A stretch of DNA of 64,000 bases, from assembly GCF_005938085.1 (NCBI RefSeq), contig NZ_SMZK01000001.1, positions 1,178,001-1,242,000 of the forward strand, given 5' to 3'. Origin of the DNA: Haloterrigena sp. H1 (GTDB lineage Archaea; Halobacteriota; Halobacteria; Halobacteriales; Natrialbaceae). The notes beneath the pieces are model-generated. The model saw only the letters and a program-made list of their open reading frames with translations, was not told where the DNA came from and made no database searches. The position numbers and the translations under genes are program-made. Shown here piece after piece: positions 22,509 to 30,751 of the stretch (its first letter is position 1; every line of letters begins with the position of its first letter).

Positions 22509-23671
22509 TGTGCTGCCTCCATAATCGTAGTAATCACACAGTTGCCAAAGCCGCCGACGTTACAGCACAGGCCGGTCTCAGCATCGACCTGGCGCGGGCC
22601 CGCCTCGCCCATGAGCTGTTCGTAAATCTCGACTGCCTGTGCGACGCCGCTTGCCCCCAGTGGGTGGCCCTTCGACTTGAGGCCACCCGAGGTGTTGATC
22701 GGTAGTTCGCCGGTGTCTCGCTCAGTGTATCCCTCCTCGACGAGTTTCCAGGCCTCGCCGTGCTCGGCGAAGCCGAGTCCCTCCATCTGGAGGAACTCGA
22801 GGATGGTGAACATGTCGTGGAGTTCGGCGACGTCGATGTCGTCGGGTCCGAGGCCGCTCATCTCGTAGGCTCCCTCGCCGCTCTCGACGACGCCGCCCAT
22901 CACGGTCGGGTCCTCGCGTTCGTGGACGACGTGGGTGTCCGTCGCGCCGTCGATCCCCGAGATGACGACGTAGTCGTCGGTGTACTCCTCGGCGACCGAC
23001 TCGGGACAGAGCATCAGCGCCGCCGACCCGTCCGTGATCGGACAGAAGTCATACAGTCGCAGCGGGTCCGCGATGATCGGTGACTCGAGGATCGTCTCGA
23101 CGTCGACCTCCTTCTGGAACTGGGCCTTGGGGTTGTCGACGCCGTTTTTGTGATTCTTGGACGCGACTTTCGCCAGGCTCTCGCGAGGCGCGTCGAATCG
23201 CTCGAGATAGTGGCGTGCGGTCAAGCCGGCAAACGACGGCAGCGTGACGCCGGTTTTGTACTCAGCGCGGTGGGTCAGCGACGCGATCACGTCGGTGGCC
23301 TCGCCGGTGGTCTTGTGGGTCATCTTCTCGCCACCGACGAGCAGCGTCATGTCGCTTGCCCCGCTGGCGACCGACTGCCAGGCGGCGAAGATCCCCGCAC
23401 CGCCGCTGGAACTCGTCTGGTCGATCCGTTGTGTGTACGCCGGCATCGCGTCCAAGTCGTGTGCCAGCGCGTTCGGGACGCCCGTCTGTCCCTCGAACTC
23501 GCCGCTTGCCATATTCGAGACGTACAGATGTTCGACGTTGTCGGCGTCGACACCTGCATCCTCGAGACACTCGATACCGGCCTCCGCGAGGAGGTCCGTG
23601 ATCCACTCGCCCTCGCGTTGCCCAAACTGGGTCATCGAGGCACCGATGATTGCAACACGTTCCATACTCAA
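22505..23671 (-). CDS. Thiolase-fold protein with Ser at the nucleophile position
   Basis: 388-residue SCP2-type thiolase homolog (VAIIGASMTQFGQREGEW at the start; AELHDMFTI, GGLKSKGHPLGASG and GLCCNVGGFGN near the end). The GHP His and the C-terminal Cys region are present. Where thiolases carry the acyl-accepting Cys (C-A-S-G-G), this protein reads Q-T-S-S-S-G-G, so Ser87 replaces Cys. Either the chemistry differs or the protein is a non-catalytic partner. It forms a pair with the DUF35 gene, the usual thiolase-DUF35 arrangement. Confidence 0.85.
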   Translation of the reverse strand: MSMERVAIIGASMTQFGQREGEWITDLLAEAGIECLEDAGVDADNVEHLYVSNMASGEFEGQTGVPNALAHDLDAMPAYTQRIDQTSSSGGAGIFAAWQSVASGASDMTLLVGGEKMTHKTTGEATDVIASLTHRAEYKTGVTLPSFAGLTARHYLERFDAPRESLAKVASKNHKNGVDNPKAQFQKEVDVETILESPIIADPLRLYDFCPITDGSAALMLCPESVAEEYTDDYVVISGIDGATDTHVVHEREDPTVMGGVVESGEGAYEMSGLGPDDIDVAELHDMFTILEFLQMEGLGFAEHGEAWKLVEEGYTERDTGELPINTSGGLKSKGHPLGASGVAQAVEIYEQLMGEAGPRQVDAETGLCCNVGGFGNCVITTIMEAAQ

Positions 23672-23797
23672 GGTGACTCTAGTCAGTGGTTTATATGTGG
23701 GGGGTCGTGACAGTGTTCGCTGCTTGACTCACTATTTCAACATGAGCCCACGATACCACCCACCAGTAATCGACCGCCGTCGACACCGACTCGAGGC

Positions 23798-25099
23798 TCA
23801 CGCGGATTCGGCCGCGGCCGTCCGCAACTCGCTCGCGCGCGAGCGCGCCTGCGAGACCACAGCGGGTCGAGCCTCGAAGGAGACGACGACATCCTCATCC
23901 CCGTAGGTAACGTCGTCGACGTGGGCGTTGTCGTGAAGCCACGAGACGACGCTCATCGTGTCGTCGGTCATCGGCAACAACAGCCGTTCTTCCTCCCAGT
24001 CGGGCAGTTCCTCGTCGATCCGCTCGAGCAGCCGGTCGACGTTTTGCCCGTCCTTGGCGCTGACCGCGACTGGATTCGGCGCGAGCGACGAGAGCGCCTC
24101 GCGTTTCTCGGCCAGTTCCGCGTCGCTGACCTGATCGATCTTGTTCAGGACGGTGACGATTGGGGCTTCGTTGCGCTCGTAGAGGGTATCGTGAGAGGTC
24201 ACGAGCTTCTCGTGGATCTCGTCGATCGGCTCGCTGACGTCGACGACGAGCAAGACCAGATCCGCCCGGTATACGGAATCGAGCGTCGACTTGAACGACT
24301 CGACCAGCCAGTGGGGCAGATCGCTGATGAAGCCGACGGTGTCGGTCACCAGCACGTCTCGGCGGTCGATGGCCGCCCGCCGAGTCGTCGTGCCGAGCGT
24401 CGTGAAGAGCTTGTCCTTGGATTCGGCCGTCGCATCCAGATCCGGATGGAGGCCCTCGTTTTCGGAAACGTCGAGATCGCTCGCGAGCCGACGCAACAGG
24501 GTCGACTTGCCCGCGTTGGTGTAGCCGGCTAGCGCGACCAGATCGAACCCCGAGTCACGTCGGCGCTCTCGGCGTTGCTGTTCGGTCTGCTCGATCCGCT
24601 CGAGCTCGTCTTTGATCCGGCTGATCTGGGCTTTGATGTCCTGCTCGCGGCTCTCGTCGTACTCGCCCAGCCCCATGAAGCCGGGGTGTTCCTCGCGCTT
24701 TGCGAGGCTGGTCTTTGCCTCCGCACGGGGCAGTTCGTAGCGGAGTTCGGCCAGTTCGACCTGTAGCTGGGCCTTGCGCGTCTGTGCGCGCTGGCCGAAG
24801 ATCTCGAGGATGAGCGTAAACCGATCGATGACCTCGACGCCCTCGGGCAGGAGCTTACCGAGGTTGTACGTCTGGTAGGGACCGAGCCGGTTGTCGAAGA
24901 TGACGGTCGTCGCGTCGGTTTCCTCGACTAACGCGGCCAGTTCCTCGGCTTTCCCCTCGCCGATCTGGAGGGCTGGATCGGCCCGTCTGGACTGTGTAAC
25001 TTCGCCGACGACGGTGTACCCCGCCGCCCGGGCCAGATCGCGAATCTCGCTCGTGTCGGGCGTGCCTGAATCGACGCGTTTGACGATTATCGTGTTCAT
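23798..25099 (-). CDS. hflX: GTPase HflX
   Basis: 433-residue HflX-family GTPase. The N-terminal HflX domain reads TTVIFDNRLGPYQTYNLGKL; a coiled linker spans about 110-180; the G domain has G1 GYTNAGKST (192-200), G3 DTVGFISDLP and G4 NKID. HflX binds the 50S subunit or 70S ribosomes and, in bacteria, splits stalled ribosomes under stress. The ATG at 25099 (MNTIIVKRV) was chosen because the family starts there; the upstream extension is Ser/Pro-rich and unrelated. It stands alone on the minus strand. Confidence 0.93.
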   Translation of the reverse strand: MNTIIVKRVDSGTPDTSEIRDLARAAGYTVVGEVTQSRRADPALQIGEGKAEELAALVEETDATTVIFDNRLGPYQTYNLGKLLPEGVEVIDRFTLILEIFGQRAQTRKAQLQVELAELRYELPRAEAKTSLAKREEHPGFMGLGEYDESREQDIKAQISRIKDELERIEQTEQQRRERRRDSGFDLVALAGYTNAGKSTLLRRLASDLDVSENEGLHPDLDATAESKDKLFTTLGTTTRRAAIDRRDVLVTDTVGFISDLPHWLVESFKSTLDSVYRADLVLLVVDVSEPIDEIHEKLVTSHDTLYERNEAPIVTVLNKIDQVSDAELAEKREALSSLAPNPVAVSAKDGQNVDRLLERIDEELPDWEEERLLLPMTDDTMSVVSWLHDNAHVDDVTYGDEDVVVSFEARPAVVSQARSRASELRTAAAESA

Positions 25100-25404
25100 G
25101 CAGAGAGAGCTGCGTCCTCCGGGCGTGGTCGGGCATATCGACGAGACGGACACTGCCGCAGTGACCCGGGTACGCTAACGATGCCGGTCGAACACCTCCG
25201 TTGGACGGACGTGGCTCATACCTGCTCGTACGCGACGAGTCGTCTTGAATCCAGTGCCCGATCCTGTCTGCCGATTCGCTTCGCACACCTGATCGCACGA
25301 TGGCCCTGCGGCAGTCTGGCTTCGGTTCAATTGACAACAGTGTATGCCGGTGAACAGCGGCCGATCATAACAGTCATACGAGCCGACTCGAATGAATCCG
25401 GACG
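25100..25404. other. Divergent intergenic region, hflX / FUN14 gene
   Basis: 305 bases between two divergent genes. It should hold both promoters, but I see no clear TATA box at standard distance from either start and no repeat I can support. Confidence 0.4.
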
Positions 25405-25722
25405 ATGATCGACCTCGATCCGACCGCACTCAGCCTCGAGTTCGGCGGCGGTGCCGTTATCGGGGGTCTCATCGGCTTCGCCGCCAAAAAGATCGCGAAG
25501 GTGCTCGCGGTCATCGTTGGCGTCCAGCTGATGATCTTTCGCTATCTCGAGTCTCAGGGTATCATCACGGTGGATTGGAACCGTCTCTCAGCGGGGATTC
25601 TCCAAACGGGGGACCACGCACAGCACGCAGCGAACAACCACTGGGTCCAGTCGCTCGTCTCGACGCTGTCGATCGGCGCGGGCTTTACCGGTGGGTTCCT
25701 AATCGGCTTCAAGCGCGGATGA
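25405..25722 (+). CDS. FUN14 domain membrane protein
   Basis: 105-residue small membrane protein. The Gly-rich first hydrophobic segment (FGGGAVIGGLIGFAAKKIAK) and the C-terminal one (IGAGFTGGFLIGFKRG) carry the GxxxG-like spacing of FUN14 proteins. Eukaryotic FUN14 proteins act in mitochondrial membranes; the prokaryotic role is unknown. It is convergent with the SBDS gene with a 15-base gap. Confidence 0.8.
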   Translation: MIDLDPTALSLEFGGGAVIGGLIGFAAKKIAKVLAVIVGVQLMIFRYLESQGIITVDWNRLSAGILQTGDHAQHAANNHWVQSLVSTLSIGAGFTGGFLIGFKRG

Positions 25723-25737
25723 GTCGCTGGTCGTCCG

Positions 25738-26463
25738 CTATCGCGTCTTCAGATCGTCCTTGTCCTTGACGATCTCCGTTTCGGCTTCGCCGCTGGTGTA
25801 TTCGTTGACCTCGTTGTAGAACTCGTTTTGCAGTCCCGCCGGGAACGTCAGCACACCGATCCACGAGCCGTCGTTTTGCCACTCTTCGCGTTCTAAGTCA
25901 CCGAACTGTCGGATCTGGGCCTGTGCACTGCCGGCGTAGTCGGCCGGCACCTGGACCGCGACGGTCACTTCTTCGAACCGGATCGGAATGACCGGGCGGA
26001 GCGCGTCGAGCGCGTCGTCGACCTGTGCCTGCACCGGCTCCATCGGATCGACGGTGAAGCCAGCTTCCTCTAAGGCGTTCTCGATCCGTTCGGGTGGGTG
26101 GGGCGCGTTATCCATCTGCGGGTTGACCGCGTTGCGCGTGATCGTGTCGATCAACTGCTTGCGCTTCTGTTCTTGCATCTCGCGGCGCTGATCGGCCGTG
26201 ATCTGGATCTCCCCCTGTTTGATCACTTCGGGGATGATCTCGAGTGGCTCCGTCGTATCGAAGACTTTCTCGAGATCGCTCTCAGCCGGTCGATCCCCAC
26301 GGGAGGCGTTTTCGAAGACGTCCTCGGCTGCGATGACGTCCTCCAAGTCGCCCTCGAATTCGTCGCGTTTGATCGCCAGCGCTGCATCCGGGTCCACGAG
26401 CACTTCGAAGCGCGCCCCGTGTGACTCGAGTCGCGCCGTCACCGCCTCGTCGAGCGAAATCAT
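25738..26463 (-). CDS. Ribosome assembly factor SBDS (Sdo1 homolog)
   Basis: 241 residues, the full SBDS length. The N-terminal FYSH domain reads ARFEVLVDPDAALAIKRDEF, the middle contains EIIPEVIKQGEIQITADQRR, and the C-terminal ferredoxin-like domain contains PIRFEEVTVAVQVPADYAG. In archaea and eukaryotes SBDS helps mature the large ribosomal subunit and release aIF6/eIF6. It lies just downstream of psmA on the same strand, an archaeal neighbourhood linking ribosome, RNase P and proteasome genes. A 249-base gap with a palindromic repeat separates it from psmA. Confidence 0.94.
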   Translation of the reverse strand: MISLDEAVTARLESHGARFEVLVDPDAALAIKRDEFEGDLEDVIAAEDVFENASRGDRPAESDLEKVFDTTEPLEIIPEVIKQGEIQITADQRREMQEQKRKQLIDTITRNAVNPQMDNAPHPPERIENALEEAGFTVDPMEPVQAQVDDALDALRPVIPIRFEEVTVAVQVPADYAGSAQAQIRQFGDLEREEWQNDGSWIGVLTFPAGLQNEFYNEVNEYTSGEAETEIVKDKDDLKTR

Positions 26464-26619
26464 ACCTCACGATTCCCGCGCCAATTTAAAGAGTGTTTCC
26501 CGACGAGCGACCCCGATCGGTGTGGACGGGCGTCGGTGGGTACGGGCCGGCGTCGGCGCGACAAGACGGCAAGACCGAGACAGGGGTCTCGAGGAGTGGT
26601 AAGCGAACGCGAAAACGGA

Positions 26620-26706
26620 TCGTACGGACTCCTGTCAGTGGGTGCCGGTGGGACCGCCACCTGCCCTGCGGTCCCACTGGGACATCGGGACAGCAGCCCG
26701 TCTCAG
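26620..26706 (-). repeat. Palindromic intergenic repeat, copy 2
   Basis: About 87 bp, starting seven bases after the psmA stop. On the minus strand it begins TGAGACGGGCTGCTGTCCC, contains the perfect 10-bp stem GTGGGACCGC/GCGGTCCCAC, and ends CTGACAGGAGTCCGTACG. It may terminate the psmA transcript. It aligns with the copies at 9951, 40857 and 57714. Confidence 0.65.
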
Positions 26707-26712
26707 TAGGGG

Positions 26713-27471
26713 TTACTCGTCGGCTTCGTCGTCTTCACCGGTGTCGAGAAGCTCGTTCTCGGTGAGGTAATCCTCGATCCGATCCGCGTCGAACTGTTCG
26801 AAGGTCTCGGTTTCGACGTCGACGGTCGCCAGCCCCACTTCGTTGGGGAGCAGGGAGCCATCGTTGACCGAGGCGAGCGCGTCGAGGGCAAGCTGGATAC
26901 CGCCGTCGAGATCAGCTTCGTCGTCGTAGTTCTCCTCTAAGTAATTCTGGAGTTCGCCGCGGTCGGCACCGACGGCCAGGGCCTTCCACTCGTAGGGCGT
27001 TCCCGAGGGGTCGGTCTCGAACAGGCGCGGTTCGCCGTTGTCGATGCCGCCGACGATCAGCGCGACACCGAACGGGCGGGCACCGCCGACCTGGGTGTAC
27101 TGCTGGATGTGGTCGGTGACCTCCTTGGTCAGCGTCTCGACGCCGATCGGCTCGCCGTAGCGCAGCTGGTTGACCTGGGCCTGACGGCGGGCGAAGTCGA
27201 TCAGCTGGCGGGCGTCGGCGACGTGGCCCGCGCTGGCGATGCCGACGTGGTCGTCTGCCTTGTGAATCTTCTCGACGCTTGAGTCCTCGAGCAGCGGGGA
27301 GGGGACTCGTTTGTCGACGGCGAGTACGACGCCGTCGTTCGTTCGGACGCCGATACTGGCTGTGCCTCGCTTGACCGCCTCGCGAGCGTACTCGACCTGG
27401 TAGAGTCGGCCGTCGGGCGAGAAGATCGTGATGCCACGGTCGTACGCCTGCTGTTGGGCTTGTCCCTGCAT
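26713..27471 (-). CDS. psmA: 20S proteasome alpha subunit
   Basis: 252-residue archaeal proteasome alpha subunit. The gate and signature segment is at the N-terminus (YDRGITIFSPDGRLYQVEYA), followed by REAVKRGTASIGVRTNDGVV and later the CoreSeptum-type VGGARPFGVALIVGG. Alpha rings close the ends of the 20S core and bind PAN/AAA ATPases. The C-terminal 20 residues are acidic. It is the last gene of the rnp3-methyltransferase-rnp2-psmA operon, four bases after rnp2. Confidence 0.96.
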   Translation of the reverse strand: MQGQAQQQAYDRGITIFSPDGRLYQVEYAREAVKRGTASIGVRTNDGVVLAVDKRVPSPLLEDSSVEKIHKADDHVGIASAGHVADARQLIDFARRQAQVNQLRYGEPIGVETLTKEVTDHIQQYTQVGGARPFGVALIVGGIDNGEPRLFETDPSGTPYEWKALAVGADRGELQNYLEENYDDEADLDGGIQLALDALASVNDGSLLPNEVGLATVDVETETFEQFDADRIEDYLTENELLDTGEDDEADE

Positions 27472-27475
27472 AGTA

Positions 27476-27961
27476 TCACGCTAAATCGTAATCGAGGTCT
27501 GTCGCGCCCGCGAACGTCTCATCGAGTCGGACATCTCCAACGCTATCCCGGAGGATGGCGACTCGCTCCTCGTTCCCGAACACGACGTTTCTCTCTTCGG
27601 ATTCTTGCCCGCGTCGCCGTAAATAGTTTTCTTCAGCGGCACGGATCGTGCCACTGATACCCCGGACGCGAACGCCGATGGGAGCGCCGTCGATCTCGTC
27701 GAGACACGCAAGCGCCGCGCGAGCGGGTTCGGTCTCGCCCCGACGAACCCTGACGATCGCCCCGCCCCGGCCATCGGCGAACCAAAACCGCATGACAGTG
27801 AGATCGGCGTCGGCACTACCCGGATCACCGAGTAGGTTCTGGCCCGCATACCACACCTCGCGCTGGAACGAGCGTCTGCCGATGTGTTCGTCGGGCCACG
27901 TCTCGAGTTCGATGGCGAGATAGCGCCAGCGCGGCCGGAGGTGTTTCGGGAGGTGTTTCAT
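27476..27961 (-). CDS. rnp2: Ribonuclease P protein component 2 (Pop5)
   Basis: 161-residue Pop5/Rpp14 family protein: KHLPKHLRPRWRYLAIELE at the start, FQREVWYAGQNLLGDPGSA and GAIVRVRRGETEPARAAL in the core, then the GISGTIRAAEENYL motif. It is a protein subunit of archaeal RNase P, which trims the 5' ends of pre-tRNAs, and pairs with Rpp30. The C-terminal 45 residues exceed the core fold and are acidic. The start overlaps the upstream methyltransferase stop by ATGA, and psmA follows after four bases. Confidence 0.92.
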   Translation of the reverse strand: MKHLPKHLRPRWRYLAIELETWPDEHIGRRSFQREVWYAGQNLLGDPGSADADLTVMRFWFADGRGGAIVRVRRGETEPARAALACLDEIDGAPIGVRVRGISGTIRAAEENYLRRRGQESEERNVVFGNEERVAILRDSVGDVRLDETFAGATDLDYDLA

Positions 27962-28590
27962 TCGTCGGTCGTCATGTCGCCGTCACTCGGATTCCGTTCG
28001 GCGACCAGCACGCCGACCTGATCGTGGACACGCTCGACGGCCGTCAGCGAGAAGCCCGCGTCGGTAAAGGCGTCAGCGAGGGTGCCGACGGTCGCCGGAT
28101 CGTCGACGGCGGGCGTATAGAAGGGGTCGTCGGGGTCGGGATCGCCGAAGAACATTACGTCGCCGAGGACGAATTTTCGAGGCTCGAGGTCGGCGATGAC
28201 TGCAATCGCCTCGCGTTTTTCGTTGTCCGAGAGGTGGTGGAACGCGAAGTTCGTGGTGACGATATCGGCGGGTCCCTCATAGTCGGGTTCTCGGAACGTG
28301 CCGTGACCGAACTCGACGTTCTCGAGGCCCGCCTCGTCGGCCTTTTGCCGAGCCTGCTCGAGCATGCCCTCGCTGATGTCGCGGCCGACGACGCGGGCTG
28401 CGTCGGAGGCGAGCGCGAGCGCAATCGCACCGGTCCCAGTGGCCAGATCGAGGACGACATCGTCGGGTTCGGGCGCGGCGTGCTCGACGACCAAATTCGC
28501 ACAGGCGTGGTACTCCTCGGACTTCGAGTCGTCGTACGCGCCAGCTTTCTCGTCGAACCGGGCGGCGTGTTCCTCAAGGCTCTTCTTCAT
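27958..28590 (-). CDS. Class I SAM-dependent methyltransferase
   Basis: 210 residues with motif I VVLDLATGTGAIALALAS, the acidic strand VVGRDISEGMLEQARQKA and motif IV DIVTTNFAFHHLS. The Asn/Phe-His-His pattern suggests a small-molecule methyltransferase of the UbiE/Coq5-like group rather than an rRNA or tRNA base enzyme, though I cannot exclude the latter. It is embedded between rnp3 (17-base overlap) and rnp2 (4-base overlap), so a link to RNA processing is possible. The ATG at 28590 (MKKSLEEHAARFDE) is chosen from the family start. Confidence 0.85.
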   Translation of the reverse strand: MKKSLEEHAARFDEKAGAYDDSKSEEYHACANLVVEHAAPEPDDVVLDLATGTGAIALALASDAARVVGRDISEGMLEQARQKADEAGLENVEFGHGTFREPDYEGPADIVTTNFAFHHLSDNEKREAIAVIADLEPRKFVLGDVMFFGDPDPDDPFYTPAVDDPATVGTLADAFTDAGFSLTAVERVHDQVGVLVAERNPSDGDMTTDE

Positions 28591-29278
28591 ACTTGCCCCG
28601 TTCGACACCCGGCTCAATGAACGACTCGGAGTGGATGTGGCGGTTTCGCTCGGCGAGCCGTCCCCACTCCGCGAGTCCGTCTTCGATGAACTCACGTGTG
28701 AGGCCGATCTCCTCGCCGAGTGCTTTGAGTTCACGGGGGGCGCGCACCTCGAGGTGTGAGATCGGCTCGGCGCTGACGACGTAGGGCGCGTCGTAGTGGT
28801 CGACGATCTCCCGGAGCTTTCGCAGTGACTGCAGGGCTCGGACTCGCCGACCGCCGCTCTGTCGGAGGATCCCCGAGAGGTCGAACTCGAGGCGGACCCC
28901 GTTCTCGACGGCGGCTTTCACGAGCACGTGGTTGATATCACCGTCGCCGGCCATCGGGTGTGCGAGAACGTCGACTTTCGCCTGTTCGACTGCAAACCGG
29001 TTCATCGCGTTCGTCCCGCCGTGGACCGCGACGATCGTTTCGGTGGTCCGATAGTTTCCCACCGCACCGCTGGCGGATTGTCGATCGGTGGTCCGAATTT
29101 CGACACCCTCGACGACGTCGATCCCGTACTCGTCGCGGATTCGATCGGGGTCGTATTCGGCTCGAGCGTCGGCATGATTGCGTACGACCACGCCCTCGAA
29201 CCCGTAGTCGGCCGCCGTTTTCGCGAGTCTGGCGACCGTACTCTGTCCGTCGGGGTGGGCGTGGACGGCCTCGTACAT
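28574..29278 (-). CDS. rnp3: Ribonuclease P protein component 3 (Rpp30)
   Basis: 234-residue Rpp30 with a TIM-barrel (PHP-like) fold: YEAVHAHPDGQSTVARLAKT, YGFEGVVVRNHADARAEY, VDVLAHPMAGDGDINHVLVK and VRLEFDLSGILRQSGGRRV. It pairs with Pop5 in the archaeal RNase P holoenzyme. First gene of the operon; it overlaps the methyltransferase by 17 bases. Confidence 0.93.
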   Translation of the reverse strand: MYEAVHAHPDGQSTVARLAKTAADYGFEGVVVRNHADARAEYDPDRIRDEYGIDVVEGVEIRTTDRQSASGAVGNYRTTETIVAVHGGTNAMNRFAVEQAKVDVLAHPMAGDGDINHVLVKAAVENGVRLEFDLSGILRQSGGRRVRALQSLRKLREIVDHYDAPYVVSAEPISHLEVRAPRELKALGEEIGLTREFIEDGLAEWGRLAERNRHIHSESFIEPGVERGKYEEEP

Positions 29279-29455
29279 ACTCGGATCGTCTCACGGGGTC
29301 GACTTGGGGTTTGCGCCATCCAGTCGCACCTCTCGAATCACCTCAGAATGCCGTGGCCGGGAGCGCAGGCCGTTACCCGACCTCACCGCGAGCGAACCCG
29401 AGGGTGAGCGAGCGGGCCGACGACCGACCCAACGGGGAGGAGGAGTGCTTTTGAT

Positions 29456-29533
29456 CAACCTTTTACCGAGTGACGGCAGGCTGTGCGACAGCTACGCTGT
29501 CGTCAGCCTGCCAGAACGCAGTGTAAAAGGTTG
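29456..29533 (-). terminator. 78-bp three-part hairpin after the tbsP-like gene
   Basis: The element begins at the base following the TAA of the minus-strand regulator gene. Three nested stems are seen: CAACCTTTTAC (29456-29466) with GTAAAAGGTTG (29523-29533), GGCAGGCTG (29475-29483) with CAGCCTGCC (29504-29512), and CGACAGC (29486-29492) with GCTGTCG (29496-29502). It probably ends or protects the mRNA. The flank TGATCAAAAGC recalls dispersed haloarchaeal intergenic repeats. Confidence 0.6.
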
Positions 29534-30352
29534 TTAGTTGAGAATCGACTGCGCCACCGTCGCGAGCTGGCCGTTATCGGCTTCCATGAGCCGCTCGTCG
29601 CCGATCTTGAGACGGAGTCGCGGGCGGCCGACGTCGATCGGGACCTTCTCGGTGTCGATCAGGCCCATGTCCTCGAGTTTGGTCTTCGTCCGCGAGAAGG
29701 TGGCCTTGGAGGCGATGCCGACGTCTTCGCCCCACTTGCTGATGTCGTAGAGCAGGGCCTCGTTTTTCGCGGCGACGAGCAAGGAGATGGTGACCTCGTC
29801 GAGACCATCGCCGTCGCCACGGGCGGTCTCGAGCGAGTCGAGAATGGCGGTGAAGTCGTCTTCGGCGTCGGGGCTGATCTCGTCGGCGAGCGTTTCGCGG
29901 ACGTCCGTGATCGGTGGCGTCCGGAGGTTGAATTCGGACGCGTCGGCCCAGCGGTCCTCGTAGGTCGCGTAGGTATCCGCGACGAAATCCTGAGCGTCGG
30001 TGACGAGGCCGCCGACGCGGTCGCCGGCGCGGACGACAGCGACGACACGATCTTCGGTGACCAAAAGCGAGTTTTCGGGGGCCTGCTCGAGCGTTCGCAG
30101 GGCGAGTGCACCCTCGCTGATGAGGTCGGCCGCGTTCGAGGCGACGATGAAATCGCCCATGATGTCTTTGAGCGTACGCTCGTCGGCGAGCATGTGGACC
30201 GACGGCAGGTCGCCGTCGAATCCGGTGGCGACGGCGACGAATTCTTCGATGGCGTCGTGGGATGGATTTACCATGAAGATATCACCGCTCGCATCCTCGA
30301 GCACGGACTCGAGAATATCGTCAATCTGATGGTTGAGTAAATTCGAGGTCAT
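29534..30352 (-). CDS. tbsP: TbsP-like transcriptional regulator
   Basis: 272-residue protein. An N-terminal domain (NHQIDDILESVLEDASGDIF, then EEFVAVATGFDGDLPSVHML) with a receiver-like alpha/beta pattern is followed by a C-terminal winged helix (ALLYDISKWGEDVGIASKAT, then TKTKLEDMGLIDTEKVPID) ending in RPRLRLKIGDERL. From memory this is the haloarchaeal DUF5821 family, whose Haloferax member TbsP works with TrmB on gluconeogenic gene control; I could not verify that here. The ATG at 30352 sits about 28 bases after a TATA box. A long hairpin follows the stop codon. Confidence 0.75.
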   Translation of the reverse strand: MTSNLLNHQIDDILESVLEDASGDIFMVNPSHDAIEEFVAVATGFDGDLPSVHMLADERTLKDIMGDFIVASNAADLISEGALALRTLEQAPENSLLVTEDRVVAVVRAGDRVGGLVTDAQDFVADTYATYEDRWADASEFNLRTPPITDVRETLADEISPDAEDDFTAILDSLETARGDGDGLDEVTISLLVAAKNEALLYDISKWGEDVGIASKATFSRTKTKLEDMGLIDTEKVPIDVGRPRLRLKIGDERLMEADNGQLATVAQSILN

Positions 30353-30751
30353 GCCTATACAGAAGTAATTGGGAACACGGTACTTAATTTTGGCGGCCGT
30401 TTGCACAGCAGAACTTCTCGTCCCCCGGCTGATCCGGTAATTTTTGTCCATGAAACCGTTGGTTCGCCTACCAAATACTGCTATCTCTTATACACATGTG
30501 CGTTGATAGAGATACAATTGGAAACGATGATTGGTAATAGAGCAACTGAGGTCCGGTTTTCGTTGCTAGTACCAATAACTATAAGAAATAAACGTGTTAC
30601 TCTGCTATCGTATGTGTGTTCGACAGAACCGACTGTGGTGGGTCGTTCGATCGGCCATCGGCCGAGGGTGGCTCGAACCGGACCACACTCGATCGTCACG
30701 TAACACTGTGCGGACAGAGCGGGTCAGCACGTACGGCGGTCCGTAAGGGAG
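30353..30751. other. AT-rich intergenic region
   Basis: 399 bases between the CHAT gene stop and the tbsP-like gene. The part 30470-30610 is markedly AT-rich and includes a loose inverted pair TATCTC/GAGATA (about 30481-30515). No frame here has the acidic composition of a real gene. Besides the tbsP promoter I see nothing assignable. Confidence 0.45.
30380..30389 (-). promoter_or_regulatory. TATA box of the tbsP-like gene
   Basis: On the minus strand AAATTAAGTA is preceded by an A/C-rich BRE-like sequence and lies about 28-37 bases before the ATG, so the mRNA is nearly leaderless. Confidence 0.6.
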
